Positions 52,810-61,645 of a stretch of DNA of 64,000 bases are shown piece after piece; the stretch's first letter is position 1; the number at the start of each line of letters is the position of its first letter. This stretch comes from Actinophytocola sp050699935 (GTDB taxonomy: Bacteria; Actinomycetota; Actinomycetes; Mycobacteriales; Pseudonocardiaceae): contig NZ_JBOHGB010000016.1 of the NCBI RefSeq assembly GCF_050699935.1, positions 13,831 to 77,830 of the forward strand, written 5' to 3'. The notes beneath the pieces are model-generated. The model was not told the origin of the DNA and ran no database searches. It worked only from the letters and a program-made list of their open reading frames with translations. The translations under genes and the position numbers were made by a program.

Positions 52810-54095
52810 TGGGAGCCGAGCTCGGAGGGACGAGCGACCCGAGGGAGCTGGTGCCCGGCTCACCGGAGACCGTCGAGCAGAACGCCGAGGCGCTCGGCAA
52901 GTTCGGCCAGAGCGCCGGCACTGTGGGCGACGACCTCGGCAAGGTCGACGTCGCGTCGTGGAGTGGTGAGGCGTACAACAAGTTCTTCGGCCGGTTCGCC
53001 CAGGAGCCGCCGAAGTGGCGCGACGCGGGCGACGCGCTCGGCACGGCGAGGTCACAGCTCACGGGGCATGCGGAGACGTTGCGCTGGGCGCAGTCCCAGG
53101 CCCGCGAGGCCATCGCGATGTGGGAGCGCGGAGAGGCGGCCACCAAGCAGGCCAAGGACGAGCACGACAAGGCGGTGACGGTGGCGAACGCGGCCGGCGG
53201 GGGCTCCGCGTCGCCGCTGCAGCCGTTCAACGACCCGGGCGAGAAGGTCCGCCAGGAAGCCCAGGAACTGCTCAACCGCGCCCGCACCCAGCTGTCCGAG
53301 GCCGGCAACGGCGCGGCGGGGGCGCTGCAGGGGCTGATGGGGAAGCTCACGCCGAAGAACAGCAGCGGGGACGCCAAGGGCAAGGGTCCGAACGCCGGCT
53401 GGACGTGGGTGAACCCGAAGCTGGCCGTCGACGACGACGGTCTCGGCACAAACAAGTACGGCACGAACAACGCCGAGGGCGAGGCGAAGAAGGCCGCCAA
53501 CCGCGGGGACTTCGTCTTCGGCGGCGGGGTCAAGGGGCACGCCAACCTGGTGGATGGCACGCTCACCGGCAAGACTGAGATGGCCGGGGTCGACCTGTCC
53601 GGCAAGGCGACCGGGAACGTCGGAGCCACGGGCAGCGCTGTCGCCGCGGTCACCCAGGACGGCGCAAAGATCGGCGTCGCCGGCAACATCGGCGCGGGCG
53701 GCATCGCCGAGGGCAAAGCGAACTGGGGGATCATCGGTGCCACCGGCAAGGGCACCGCGTTCGTCGGCGCCGAGGGCGAGGCGAACCTGACCGCCGGCAA
53801 GGAGGGCATCCAGGGGCAGGCGGGCGCGTTCGCCGGGGCGAAGGCCGGCGGCTCGCTCGGTGGCGACGTGGGCGGGCTCGGCGCGGGCGTGGCCGCGGAG
53901 GGCTGGGCCGGCGCGGGCGCGGAGGCCGAGTTCGACCTCGGCAAGGGCGACGACGGCAAGTGGCACATCGGCGGCCACGCCGGGGTCGGGCTGGGGCTCG
54001 GCGGCAAGGTCGGCGGCGAGGTCACCATCGACCCGCCCAAGATCGGCGACACGATAGGCAAGGCCGGTAAGGCCATCGGCGGCCTCTTCGACTGA
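52809..54095 (+). CDS. large T7SS-associated protein with Gly/Ala-rich C-terminus
   Basis: 428 aa. The N-terminal ~115 residues match the putative T7SS-secreted module (VPGSPETVEQNAEALGKFG, WSGEAYNKFFGRFAQ with the WxG turn at about residue 52, and PPKWRDAGDALG). A charged linker follows. From ~225 to the end the protein is a Gly/Ala-rich, repetitive stretch (GKATGNVGATGSAVAAV, GAFAGAKAGGSLGGDVGG), with alternating small and charged residues suggesting a repetitive beta fold or glycine-rich toxin-like domain. No enzymatic toxin motif seen. Exported partner of the small EspC-like protein; role unknown. Confidence 0.75.
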   Translation: MGAELGGTSDPRELVPGSPETVEQNAEALGKFGQSAGTVGDDLGKVDVASWSGEAYNKFFGRFAQEPPKWRDAGDALGTARSQLTGHAETLRWAQSQAREAIAMWERGEAATKQAKDEHDKAVTVANAAGGGSASPLQPFNDPGEKVRQEAQELLNRARTQLSEAGNGAAGALQGLMGKLTPKNSSGDAKGKGPNAGWTWVNPKLAVDDDGLGTNKYGTNNAEGEAKKAANRGDFVFGGGVKGHANLVDGTLTGKTEMAGVDLSGKATGNVGATGSAVAAVTQDGAKIGVAGNIGAGGIAEGKANWGIIGATGKGTAFVGAEGEANLTAGKEGIQGQAGAFAGAKAGGSLGGDVGGLGAGVAAEGWAGAGAEAEFDLGKGDDGKWHIGGHAGVGLGLGGKVGGEVTIDPPKIGDTIGKAGKAIGGLFD

Positions 54096-54109
54096 CGGGA
54101 GATATCGAG

Positions 54110-54595
54110 ATGGCAACCACACTGCCCGTTCCCATCGAGTTCGAGCTGCCGCCGGGCTGGGTCGCGGCCCCGCCCGACGAGCTGGGCGCGCCGGGCGCGG
54201 CGTTCGTCGCGCTGCACCCGGACGTGCGGTCGAGCGGCTTCACCGCGAACATCACCATCGGCGGTGAGTACCGCATGGACCCGGCCACGCTCGCCGACAT
54301 CGCCGACGAGTCGGTGGAGACGCTCGCCGGGGCCGCCACGGCGGCGACGCTGGCCTCCCGCAACGAGTTCGGCGACCCCGACGCGCCGGGGCTGACCCAG
54401 CTCGTGCGCATCCGGGATGAGGTCGGCGGCATCGAGCGGGCGCTGGCCCAGTGCCAGGTGTACCTGTCGATGTCCGATGTGGACGACGACCGTCGGCGCG
54501 TGGTCCTGCGGCTCGCGCTGACCGCGACCGAGGACCAGATCCGCGACGTCATCGCCGACTTCCAGCGGTTCGTGTCCAGCATCCGCCCCGAGTAG
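54110..54595 (+). CDS. DcrB/LpqN-like soluble protein of the T7SS operon
   Basis: 161 aa. Begins with a short proline-rich strand (PIEFELPPGWVAAPPDELG) and continues as an alternating beta/alpha domain resembling the DcrB/PsbP fold seen in actinobacterial LpqN-type proteins (TEDQIRDVIADFQRFVSSI at the end). No signal peptide or lipobox. It is 14 nt after the large T7SS protein, with GGGAGA upstream, so probably in the same operon, possibly as chaperone or immunity-like partner. The fold assignment is by eye and tentative. Confidence 0.6.
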   Translation: MATTLPVPIEFELPPGWVAAPPDELGAPGAAFVALHPDVRSSGFTANITIGGEYRMDPATLADIADESVETLAGAATAATLASRNEFGDPDAPGLTQLVRIRDEVGGIERALAQCQVYLSMSDVDDDRRRVVLRLALTATEDQIRDVIADFQRFVSSIRPE

Positions 54596-54633
54596 ACCGC
54601 GTGACCCATGGTCGCACTCCGCAACCGGCCGTT

Positions 54634-54692
54634 AGTGCCAGGAAGGCGTCCTTCACGGCGCTGAGCGTCTGTATGGCGTCCTTCCTGGCACT
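54634..54692. terminator. R2 hairpin repeat after the T7SS operon
   Basis: Outer arms AGTGCCAGGAAGG and CCTTCCTGGCACT are perfect 13-bp complements around a less regular middle. It is 38 bp past the operon stop. The rest of the gap to 54,832 holds two LacI-type operators. Confidence 0.75.
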
Positions 54693-54745
54693 ACCGGCGC
54701 GGGCGCCGCCTCCGCGGCCATAGCGCTACGCGACCGCACGGCCAC

Positions 54746-54803
54746 AGGAAAGCCCTTGCCTACGCATGCCTGGACATTTAGGCTGCTTGGGAAAGCGCTT
54801 GCC
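54746..54803. promoter_or_regulatory. two LacI-type operators before the ThuA operon
   Basis: AGGAAAGCCCTTGCCT (54746-54761) and GGAAAGCGCTTGCC (54790-54803) closely match the palindrome before the LacI gene (49158-49173). They lie 72 and 30 bp upstream of the GTG at 54833. Confidence 0.72.
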
Positions 54804-54832
54804 TGGCATCGTGGCCCCGGCTGGAGGACATC

Positions 54833-57800
54833 GTGCGCAAACGGTCATACGTCATCGCGTTCGTCGCGGCCCTGTTGCTCGGGACCTTCGTGACCACCCC
54901 GACCGCCGCAGCGCAGGCGCGGTTCAACGTGCTGGTCTTCTCGAAGGTCAACGGCTTCTACCACGACTCCATCCCCGCGGGGCAGCAGGCGATCACCGAG
55001 CTCGGCGCCGAGCACGACTTCGGCGTGACGGTCTCCGACGACCCCGCGCTGTTCACCGACGACGGCCTGGCCGCCTTCGACGCGGTGGTCTTCAACAACA
55101 CCAACAGCCGCAACGGGCCCATCCTCGACGCGGCCCAGCGTGCGGCCTTCGAGCGCTACATCCAGGGTGGCGGCGGGTACGCCGGCATCCACTCCGCCAG
55201 CGGCACCGAGTACGACTGGGCCTGGTACGGCGAGCTCATGGGTGCCTTCTTCAAGGTCCACCCCGCGATCCAGCCGCTCAGGATCGAGGTCGACGACCGC
55301 GTGCACCCGTCCACGAAGGACCTGCCGCGGGTCTGGGAGCGCACCGAGGAGCCCTACGACTTCGTCGCCAACCCGCGCGGCAACGTGCACGTCCTCGCCA
55401 GCTACGACACCCGCAGCTACACCGGTCACACCATGGGCGCCGACCACCCGATCGCCTGGTGCCAGGACTTCGAGGGCGGCCGCTCCTGGTACACCGGCCT
55501 CGGCCACTCCATCGAGGCATACAGCGAGCCGGCCTTCCGGGCGTACCTGCTCGGCGGCATCGAGTGGGCGGCCGGCGCTGCGGCGGGAGACTGCGGGCCG
55601 ACCGACGACGAGCGCTGGGAGAAGATCCAGCTCGACGCGAACACCGACGACCCGCTGGACATGGACATCGACTCGGCCGGCCGGGTGTTCTACGTGCAGC
55701 GCGGCGGGGCGGTCAACATGTACGACCCGCAGGCGCGCCTGACCCGGCCACTGGCCACGCTCGACGTGCTGGTCGAGCACACGCACGGCATGCACGGCAT
55801 CACCCTCGACCCGGGGTTCGACACCAACCACTTCCTGTACCTGTACTACTCACCGCTCGACGACCCGGTGAACCGGATCTCCCGGTTCACCTTCGACGAG
55901 GCCGCCGGCACGATCGACCTGGCGAGTGAGCGGACGCTGATCGAGTTCGCCTCGCAGCGCGAGCTCAACGCCCACGAGGGCGGCGGCATGGACTTCGACT
56001 CCGCCGGCAACCTCTACATCGCCACCGGTGACAACTCCACGCCGTGCTGCAGCGGCTTCGGGCCCATCGACGAGCGGCCGGGCCAGGAGCCGGGCGACGC
56101 GCAGCGCTCGTCCGCCAACACCAACGACCTGCGCGGCAAGATCCTGCGCATCCACCCCGAGTCCGACGGCACCTACACCATCCCCGAGGGCAACCTGTTC
56201 GCGCCGGGCACGGCCAAGACCCGGCCCGAGATCTACGTGATGGGCAACCGCAACCCCTACCGGCTCCACATCGACCCCGAGACCGACTGGCTGTACTGGG
56301 GCGAGGTCGGTCCGGACGCGCAGGCCGATGACCCGGCCCGCGGCCCGATGGGCTACGACGAGTTCAACCAGGCCAAGTCCGCCGGCAACTACGGCTGGCC
56401 GTACTGCATCGGGCCGAACAGGTCCTATGTGGACTACGACTTCGCCACCGGCGCCTCCGGCGCGCCGTTCGACTGCGCGGGCGGCCCGGTGAACGACTCG
56501 CCCAACAACACCGGGCTCACCCAGCTCCCGCCCGCCCGCGGCGCCTGGCTGCCCTACCCCTACGGCACGTCCGCGGACTGGCCGGAGCTCGGCTCCGGCG
56601 GCCGGCTCGCGATCGGCGGCCCGGCCTACCACTTCGACCCGGACCTGGCGTCGGAGACCAAGCTGCCGCGGTACTACGACGACACGATCTTCGTCGCCGA
56701 GTGGACGCGCAACGCGCTGTTCGAGGTCAAGCTCGACGGGGAGGGCAACGCCCAGTCCATCAACAGGTTCCTGCCGCACGAGGAGTTCCTGCGCCCGATC
56801 GACCTGGAGCTCGGCCCGGACGGCTCGATGTACGTCATCGAGTGGGGCAGCAACTACGGCGGCTCGGGCCGTGGCGACCCGAACTTCGACTCCAGCATCT
56901 ACAAGATCAACTATGTCCGGCCGGGTGAGCGGTCGCCGCAGGCGCAGGGTGCCGCCACGCCGACCTCCGGCCAGGCGCCGCTCGCGGTCGAGTTCTCCTC
57001 CGCCGGCTCGGCCGACCCGGACGAGGGCCAGGAGATCACGTTCGCCTGGGACTTCGACGGCGACGGCACGACCGACTCCACCGAGCCGAACCCGAGCCAC
57101 ACCTACACCGCCAACGGCGACTACCTGGCGCGGCTCACCGTCACCGACTCGACCGGACGCTCCACGGTGGCCAACATCCCGATCACCGTGGGCAACACCG
57201 CGCCGACGCTGACCCTCCAGGCACCGCTGGACGGCCAGGTCTTCGACTGGGGTGAGCAGGTGCCCTTCCAGCTCGCGGTGACCGACCCCGAGGACGGGTC
57301 CACCGAGGACGGCACGATCGACTGCCAGCAGGTGGTCACCCAGCCCGCGCTCGGCCATGCCCAGCACGGCCATCCGCTCGAGCAGTACCGCGGCTGCACG
57401 GGCGCCATCGAGACGATCATCGACGACGGCCACACGCCGAACGACAACATCTTCTACATCGTCGATTCGGCGTACACCGACCGCGGCGGCAACGGTGTCG
57501 CGCGGCTGGAAGGTGGTGACTCGGTCATCCTGCAGCCGCGGCACAAGGAGGCCGACCACTTCACCAGCTCGTCCGGGGTCGAGCTGGCGCCCAACAACGA
57601 GGGTGGCGGCGCGGCGCTCGTCGGGAACATCTCCGACGGCGACTGGGTGAGCTACGAGCCGGTCAACCTCGCGAACGTGCCGGCGATCCGGTTCCGCGTC
57701 GCCAGCGCCGGGGCGGGCGGCACGATCGAGATCCACCAGGGCTCGCCCGACGGCCCGGTGCTCGGCAGCGTCGAGGTCCCGGTGACCGGCGGCTGGCAGA

Positions 57801-58723
57801 CGTGGACCGAGGTCACCGCGCCCGTCACCGACCCGGGCGTGAGCCACGAGCTGTTCCTCGTCGCGCGCAACCCGGGTGTCGCCGAGGATCTGTTCAACAT
57901 CGACTGGCTGGAGTTCGTGTCGCCGGTCGAGGTGTCGGGACTGGTCGTGCCGACGCCGATGGGCGCCGGCGAGCAGGGCACGGCGACCGTCGACCTCACC
58001 AACCGCACGAGGAAGAACGTCCGCGCAACGGTCGAGCTGGACGTGCCGCCGGGCTGGTCCACCTCGCCGGTCCAGGCGAAGGCGAAGAAGGGTGAGACGG
58101 TCCAGGTCCGGGTGCCGCTGACCGCGCCGGCGGGCGGCGTGAGCACCGGTCCGGTCGCCGAGGCGGACATCACCGCGCACGCGACCGGCGCGGCGGGGGT
58201 GTCGGTGGGCGGCCAGCCCACCGCTCACACCTACGTCACGCCACCGGTGTCCACCGCGGTGTACGCGCTCGACGCGGGCACGGCGGAAAGCCCGCTGCTG
58301 GACGGTTACCAGCGGCTCGACCCGGCGGTCGGCTACAGCGAGGAGACCGGGTTCGGCTGGGCGGCGAACGCCGGGCCGCAGGCACGCGACCGCGGCGCAC
58401 CGGACGCGCTGCGCCGGGACATGGTGACCTCGCGGGAGCCCGCGACGCTGAGCTTGCGCATTCCGGCCGGAGAGCACACGGTGTCCTTGTTGCGTGGAGA
58501 CGCCTCGTTCGCCGCGCAGCCGCTGGTTGTCACCGTCGACGGCGAGCGGGTGGTCGACGGTGGGGTGCCGGTGGGCACCAACCAGTGGGGCTGGGATCAG
58601 TTCACTGTGGACGGTGGAGCGGAGGGCCGCACCGTTGATCTCACGTTCAGCATCGACAGCTCCGAGTTCTGGCGGGTCAACGCGATCTACGTGGCCGGCA
58701 CGGCGGCGAGGGCGGCGTCGTAG
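54833..58723 (+). CDS. secreted multidomain ThuA / sorbosone dehydrogenase-like / PKD / CBM protein
   Basis: 1,296 aa, starting with a signal peptide (RKRSYVIAFVAALLLG ... AAAQA). Domains in order: ThuA-like, ~32-245 (NVLVFSKVNGFYHDS, GGYAGIHSASGTEYDW); glucose/sorbosone dehydrogenase-like six-bladed propeller, ~265-700 (HGMHGITLDPGF, LRGKILRIHP, GNRNPYRLH); PKD domain, ~705-790 (FAWDFDGDG); CBM6-type carbohydrate-binding region, ~865-1030; NEW3-like region ~1035-1125; a C-terminal NPCBM-like domain. No membrane anchor. Probably acts on or binds sugar polymers outside the cell. GTG 54833 follows GAGGACATC. First gene of the ABC transporter operon, behind two LacI-type operators. Confidence 0.88.
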   Translation: MRKRSYVIAFVAALLLGTFVTTPTAAAQARFNVLVFSKVNGFYHDSIPAGQQAITELGAEHDFGVTVSDDPALFTDDGLAAFDAVVFNNTNSRNGPILDAAQRAAFERYIQGGGGYAGIHSASGTEYDWAWYGELMGAFFKVHPAIQPLRIEVDDRVHPSTKDLPRVWERTEEPYDFVANPRGNVHVLASYDTRSYTGHTMGADHPIAWCQDFEGGRSWYTGLGHSIEAYSEPAFRAYLLGGIEWAAGAAAGDCGPTDDERWEKIQLDANTDDPLDMDIDSAGRVFYVQRGGAVNMYDPQARLTRPLATLDVLVEHTHGMHGITLDPGFDTNHFLYLYYSPLDDPVNRISRFTFDEAAGTIDLASERTLIEFASQRELNAHEGGGMDFDSAGNLYIATGDNSTPCCSGFGPIDERPGQEPGDAQRSSANTNDLRGKILRIHPESDGTYTIPEGNLFAPGTAKTRPEIYVMGNRNPYRLHIDPETDWLYWGEVGPDAQADDPARGPMGYDEFNQAKSAGNYGWPYCIGPNRSYVDYDFATGASGAPFDCAGGPVNDSPNNTGLTQLPPARGAWLPYPYGTSADWPELGSGGRLAIGGPAYHFDPDLASETKLPRYYDDTIFVAEWTRNALFEVKLDGEGNAQSINRFLPHEEFLRPIDLELGPDGSMYVIEWGSNYGGSGRGDPNFDSSIYKINYVRPGERSPQAQGAATPTSGQAPLAVEFSSAGSADPDEGQEITFAWDFDGDGTTDSTEPNPSHTYTANGDYLARLTVTDSTGRSTVANIPITVGNTAPTLTLQAPLDGQVFDWGEQVPFQLAVTDPEDGSTEDGTIDCQQVVTQPALGHAQHGHPLEQYRGCTGAIETIIDDGHTPNDNIFYIVDSAYTDRGGNGVARLEGGDSVILQPRHKEADHFTSSSGVELAPNNEGGGAALVGNISDGDWVSYEPVNLANVPAIRFRVASAGAGGTIEIHQGSPDGPVLGSVEVPVTGGWQTWTEVTAPVTDPGVSHELFLVARNPGVAEDLFNIDWLEFVSPVEVSGLVVPTPMGAGEQGTATVDLTNRTRKNVRATVELDVPPGWSTSPVQAKAKKGETVQVRVPLTAPAGGVSTGPVAEADITAHATGAAGVSVGGQPTAHTYVTPPVSTAVYALDAGTAESPLLDGYQRLDPAVGYSEETGFGWAANAGPQARDRGAPDALRRDMVTSREPATLSLRIPAGEHTVSLLRGDASFAAQPLVVTVDGERVVDGGVPVGTNQWGWDQFTVDGGAEGRTVDLTFSIDSSEFWRVNAIYVAGTAARAAS

Positions 58724-59602
58724 GTGTCCAGCGTGGTGACCCCGAAGGAGTCCCCGCCGGCGGGGCGGGTGTCGGCGCCAACGCCCTCCCCGCCGCGGCG
58801 GCTCGACATCGGCGGGCGGCTGCTGCGCCTCGGCGAGGCGTTGTGGCGCCCGGCGATCCTGCTCGGGCTGGTGTTCTTCGTCTGGTGGTTCGCGGCCGAC
58901 CGGGAGTGGGTGGCGAACTACCTGGTGCCCAGGCCGGGCCAGGTGTGGGACACGATCATGACCGACTGGGCGTCGCTCATGCACCACACGTACGTCACGC
59001 TCTACGAGACGGTCATCGGGTTCGCGCTCGCCACCGTGCTGGGCCTGGCGACCGCCGTGCTGATCGCGTACTCGCGCACGATGGACAAGGCGCTGTACCC
59101 GATCGTCCTGTTCGCACAGGTGATTCCGAAGATCGCGATCGCGCCGCTGCTGGTGGTGTGGTTCGGCAACGGGCTCGCGCCGAAGATCATCCTCGCGGTG
59201 CTGATCGCGTTCTTCCCGGTCGTCGTCTCCGGCGTCGCGGGGCTGCGCTCGACCGACCCGGAGCTGCTCGACCTGTCCGCGACGATGGGCGCGAGCCGGT
59301 GGAAGACGTTCCGCAAGATCCGGTTCCCCAACGCGCTGCCGCATCTGATGGCCGGTGAGAAGGTCGCGGTGACGCTCGCGGTCGTCGGCGCGGTGGTCGG
59401 CGAGTTCGTGGGCGCGAGCGAGGGGCTTGGCTACGTCCTGTTGCTGGCCAACGGAAACCTCGACTCCGCACTGCTGTTCGCCGCGCTGATCCTGATGTCG
59501 CTCATCGGCATCCTGCTGTTCGTCGTGGTGGAGGCGGCCGAGGCGCTGCTCATCCCGTGGCACGCCAGCCGCCGTTCCGCCACGCCGCTGACCACCTCGT
59601 GA
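58724..59602 (+). CDS. ABC transporter permease (nitrate/taurine/NMT1-type)
   Basis: 292 aa integral membrane protein with about six helices; the ATPase-contact EAA loop is seen as DLSATMGASRWKTFRKIRFPNALP. Family BPD_transp_1, as in SsuC/TauC. The GTG starts immediately after the upstream TAG (58721-58723). It forms a transporter with the lipoprotein at 59,628 and the ATPase at 60,845. Confidence 0.9.
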   Translation: MSSVVTPKESPPAGRVSAPTPSPPRRLDIGGRLLRLGEALWRPAILLGLVFFVWWFAADREWVANYLVPRPGQVWDTIMTDWASLMHHTYVTLYETVIGFALATVLGLATAVLIAYSRTMDKALYPIVLFAQVIPKIAIAPLLVVWFGNGLAPKIILAVLIAFFPVVVSGVAGLRSTDPELLDLSATMGASRWKTFRKIRFPNALPHLMAGEKVAVTLAVVGAVVGEFVGASEGLGYVLLLANGNLDSALLFAALILMSLIGILLFVVVEAAEALLIPWHASRRSATPLTTS

Positions 59603-59627
59603 ACGTGTCATGAAAAGAGGGCTAGCC

Positions 59628-60644
59628 ATGAAACGCCTGCTCATCGGCACCGCCGCCGCGACCTTGCTGCTCGGTGCCTGCGCGCCCGGCAGCAACCCCG
59701 ACGAGCCGTCGGGAGGCGGTGGTGGTGGCGGCGACAAGGTGACGCTGACCCTGAACTGGGTGCCCTACGGCGAGCACGCCCCGTTCTACTACGGCGTCGA
59801 GCAGGGCTTCTACGCCGACGAGGGCATCGACCTGGAGATCAAGCCGGGCAACGGATCCGCCACGGTGATCAAGCAGGTCGCGCAGAACCAGACGACGTTC
59901 GGCTGGGCGGACACGCCGCCGCTGCTGAACGGGATCGCGTCCGGCATGCCGGTGAAGAGCGTCGGCGTGTTCCTGCAGAAGGGCCCGGCGTCGCTGGAGT
60001 TCCTGTCCGAGCAGAACATCAGCGAGCCGGAGGACCTGAAGGGCAAGACGGTCGGCGGCACGCCGGGCGACGCGATGTACGCGACGTTCCCCGCGTGGCT
60101 CAAAGCCAACGGCATGGCCGAGAGCGACGTGCAGGTCGTCAACATGGACGCGGCCAACAAGATCGCGCAGCTGGCCGAGGGGCAGGTCGACGCGATCATG
60201 GGCTTCTTCCACGACCAGGGCCCGACGATCGAGGCGCGCACCGGCAAGAAGGTCGACTACCTGCTCTACGCGGACTCCGGGCTGAACATGCTCGGCACCG
60301 GGATCGTCGTGAACGACGAGACCCTGTCGGGGAAGAAGGATCTGGTGACCCGGTTCGTCCGGGCCACGCAGAAGTCGTGGTCCGAGGCGATCGAGGACAT
60401 CCCGGCCGCGGCGAAGGCGATGGCCGACCTGGCGGAGAACGAGCCGCCGGAGGACGTGCTCGTCAAGCAGCTCGGGCTGGCGGAGCCGTTGCTGCAGCTG
60501 GACACCGCCGGCACGCCGGGCGTGAACACCGAGGAGCAGTGGAGCGGCACGATCGACCTGATGACGCAGTACGCCGAGCTCGCCGACGCGGGTGAGCCGT
60601 CGGAGTACTGGGACGGCTCCCACGCAAAGGCCCCCGGCTCATGA
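59628..60644 (+). CDS. ABC transporter substrate-binding lipoprotein (NMT1/THI5-like)
   Basis: 338 aa. Signal peptide with lipobox LLLGAC, a Gly-rich linker, then an NMT1-type binding fold (TLTLNWVPYGEHAPFYYGVEQGF, LKGKTVGGTPGDAMY). This family binds thiamine precursors, sulfonates and other small molecules, so the ligand is not decidable; the neighbours suggest a sugar-derived compound. ATG 59628 has GAGGG 8 nt upstream; the in-frame ATG at 59610 has no such site. A repeat array separates it from the ATPase. Confidence 0.9.
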   Translation: MKRLLIGTAAATLLLGACAPGSNPDEPSGGGGGGGDKVTLTLNWVPYGEHAPFYYGVEQGFYADEGIDLEIKPGNGSATVIKQVAQNQTTFGWADTPPLLNGIASGMPVKSVGVFLQKGPASLEFLSEQNISEPEDLKGKTVGGTPGDAMYATFPAWLKANGMAESDVQVVNMDAANKIAQLAEGQVDAIMGFFHDQGPTIEARTGKKVDYLLYADSGLNMLGTGIVVNDETLSGKKDLVTRFVRATQKSWSEAIEDIPAAAKAMADLAENEPPEDVLVKQLGLAEPLLQLDTAGTPGVNTEEQWSGTIDLMTQYAELADAGEPSEYWDGSHAKAPGS

Positions 60645-60649
60645 CTTCG

Positions 60650-60836
60650 CGAGTCCAACGTTCCCGACCCGCGAGTCCAACGTTCCCGACCCGCGAGTCC
60701 AACGCTCCCGACCCGCGAGTCCAACGTTGCGAGCCCGCGAGTCCGACATTCACATCGCTCGCACCTCGTTCGGAACGCACAACTCACCGGTCCGGAGTGT
60801 TGGACTCGCGGGTTGCGGGCGTTGGACTCGCGGGGG
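60650..60836. repeat. R3 tandem/inverted array inside the ABC operon
   Basis: About four direct 22-bp units built on CGCGAGTCCAACGTTCC, a diverged unit, a unique stretch (~60,740-60,790) and two inverted units (GTTGGACTCGCGGG). Same family as 43,178-43,390, but between co-directional SBP and ATPase genes, where a hairpin could reduce ATPase expression. Confidence 0.88.
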
Positions 60837-60844
60837 GAGGGGGC

Positions 60845-61630
60845 ATGACCGGGACGATCACGGGGACGGCTGTTGAGGTCGCGGAGCTGACCGTGCGGTT
60901 TCAGTCGAAGCGGTCGGCCACCTCGGCGCTTGAGGACGTCACCATGCGGGTCGAGGCCGGCGAGTTCGTCAGCATCGTCGGACCGTCCGGGTGCGGGAAG
61001 TCCACGCTGCTCAAGGCGGTCGCCGGGCTGGTGAGGCCGACCAGTGGCTCGATCAGCCTGCTCGGTACGCCGGTCACCCGCCCGCAGCAGAACATCGGGT
61101 TCGCGTTCCAGCGGGCCGCGCTGCTGGAGTGGCGCGGGGTACGCAAGAACATCCTGCTGCAGGCCGAGATGCGCGGCATGAACCGCACGGAGGCCGCCGC
61201 CCGGGCGGACGAGCTGATCGAGCTGACCGGCCTCACCGGGTTCGAGAAGGCCTTGCCGCACGAGCTGTCCGGCGGCATGCAGCAGCGGGTGGCGTTGTGC
61301 CGGGCGCTGCTCCACGCGCCGCCCGTGCTGCTGATGGACGAGCCGTTCGGCGCGCTCGACGCGCTGACCCGCGAGGCGCTGAACACCGAGCTGAACCGGA
61401 TCTGGCGGGAGACCGGCACGACGATCCTGCTGGTCACTCACTCGATCGCGGAGGCGGTGTTCCTCGGTACCAGGGTGGAGGTGATGAGCCCGCGTCCGGG
61501 TCGGCTCATGCGGACGCTGCCGGTGGGGCTGCCGGCGGAGCGGGACTACGCGCAGGTGATGACCGACCCCACGTTCGGCACGCTGACGCGCGAGATCCGC
61601 CAGTTGCTGGGCTCGCACGAGAGCCACTAG
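60845..61630 (+). CDS. ABC transporter ATP-binding protein (SsuB/TauB-type)
   Basis: 261 aa. Walker A GPSGCGKSTLLKAVAGL, Q-loop in FAFQRAALLEW, signature LSGGMQQRVALCRAL, Walker B VLLMDEPFGALD, His switch THSIAEAV. Energises the permease at 58,724. GGAGGGGG before the ATG lies at the end of the R3 array, so the array may have supplied its ribosome site. Confidence 0.93.
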   Translation: MTGTITGTAVEVAELTVRFQSKRSATSALEDVTMRVEAGEFVSIVGPSGCGKSTLLKAVAGLVRPTSGSISLLGTPVTRPQQNIGFAFQRAALLEWRGVRKNILLQAEMRGMNRTEAAARADELIELTGLTGFEKALPHELSGGMQQRVALCRALLHAPPVLLMDEPFGALDALTREALNTELNRIWRETGTTILLVTHSIAEAVFLGTRVEVMSPRPGRLMRTLPVGLPAERDYAQVMTDPTFGTLTREIRQLLGSHESH

Positions 61631-61645
61631 GTAGAGGAGCGGACT

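Noticed and set aside
60641..60844. Upstream extension of the ABC ATPase through the R3 array
   Set aside because: The translated array gives a repeated VQRSRPASPTF peptide. ATG 60845 has a strong ribosome site and the normal ATPase N-terminus.
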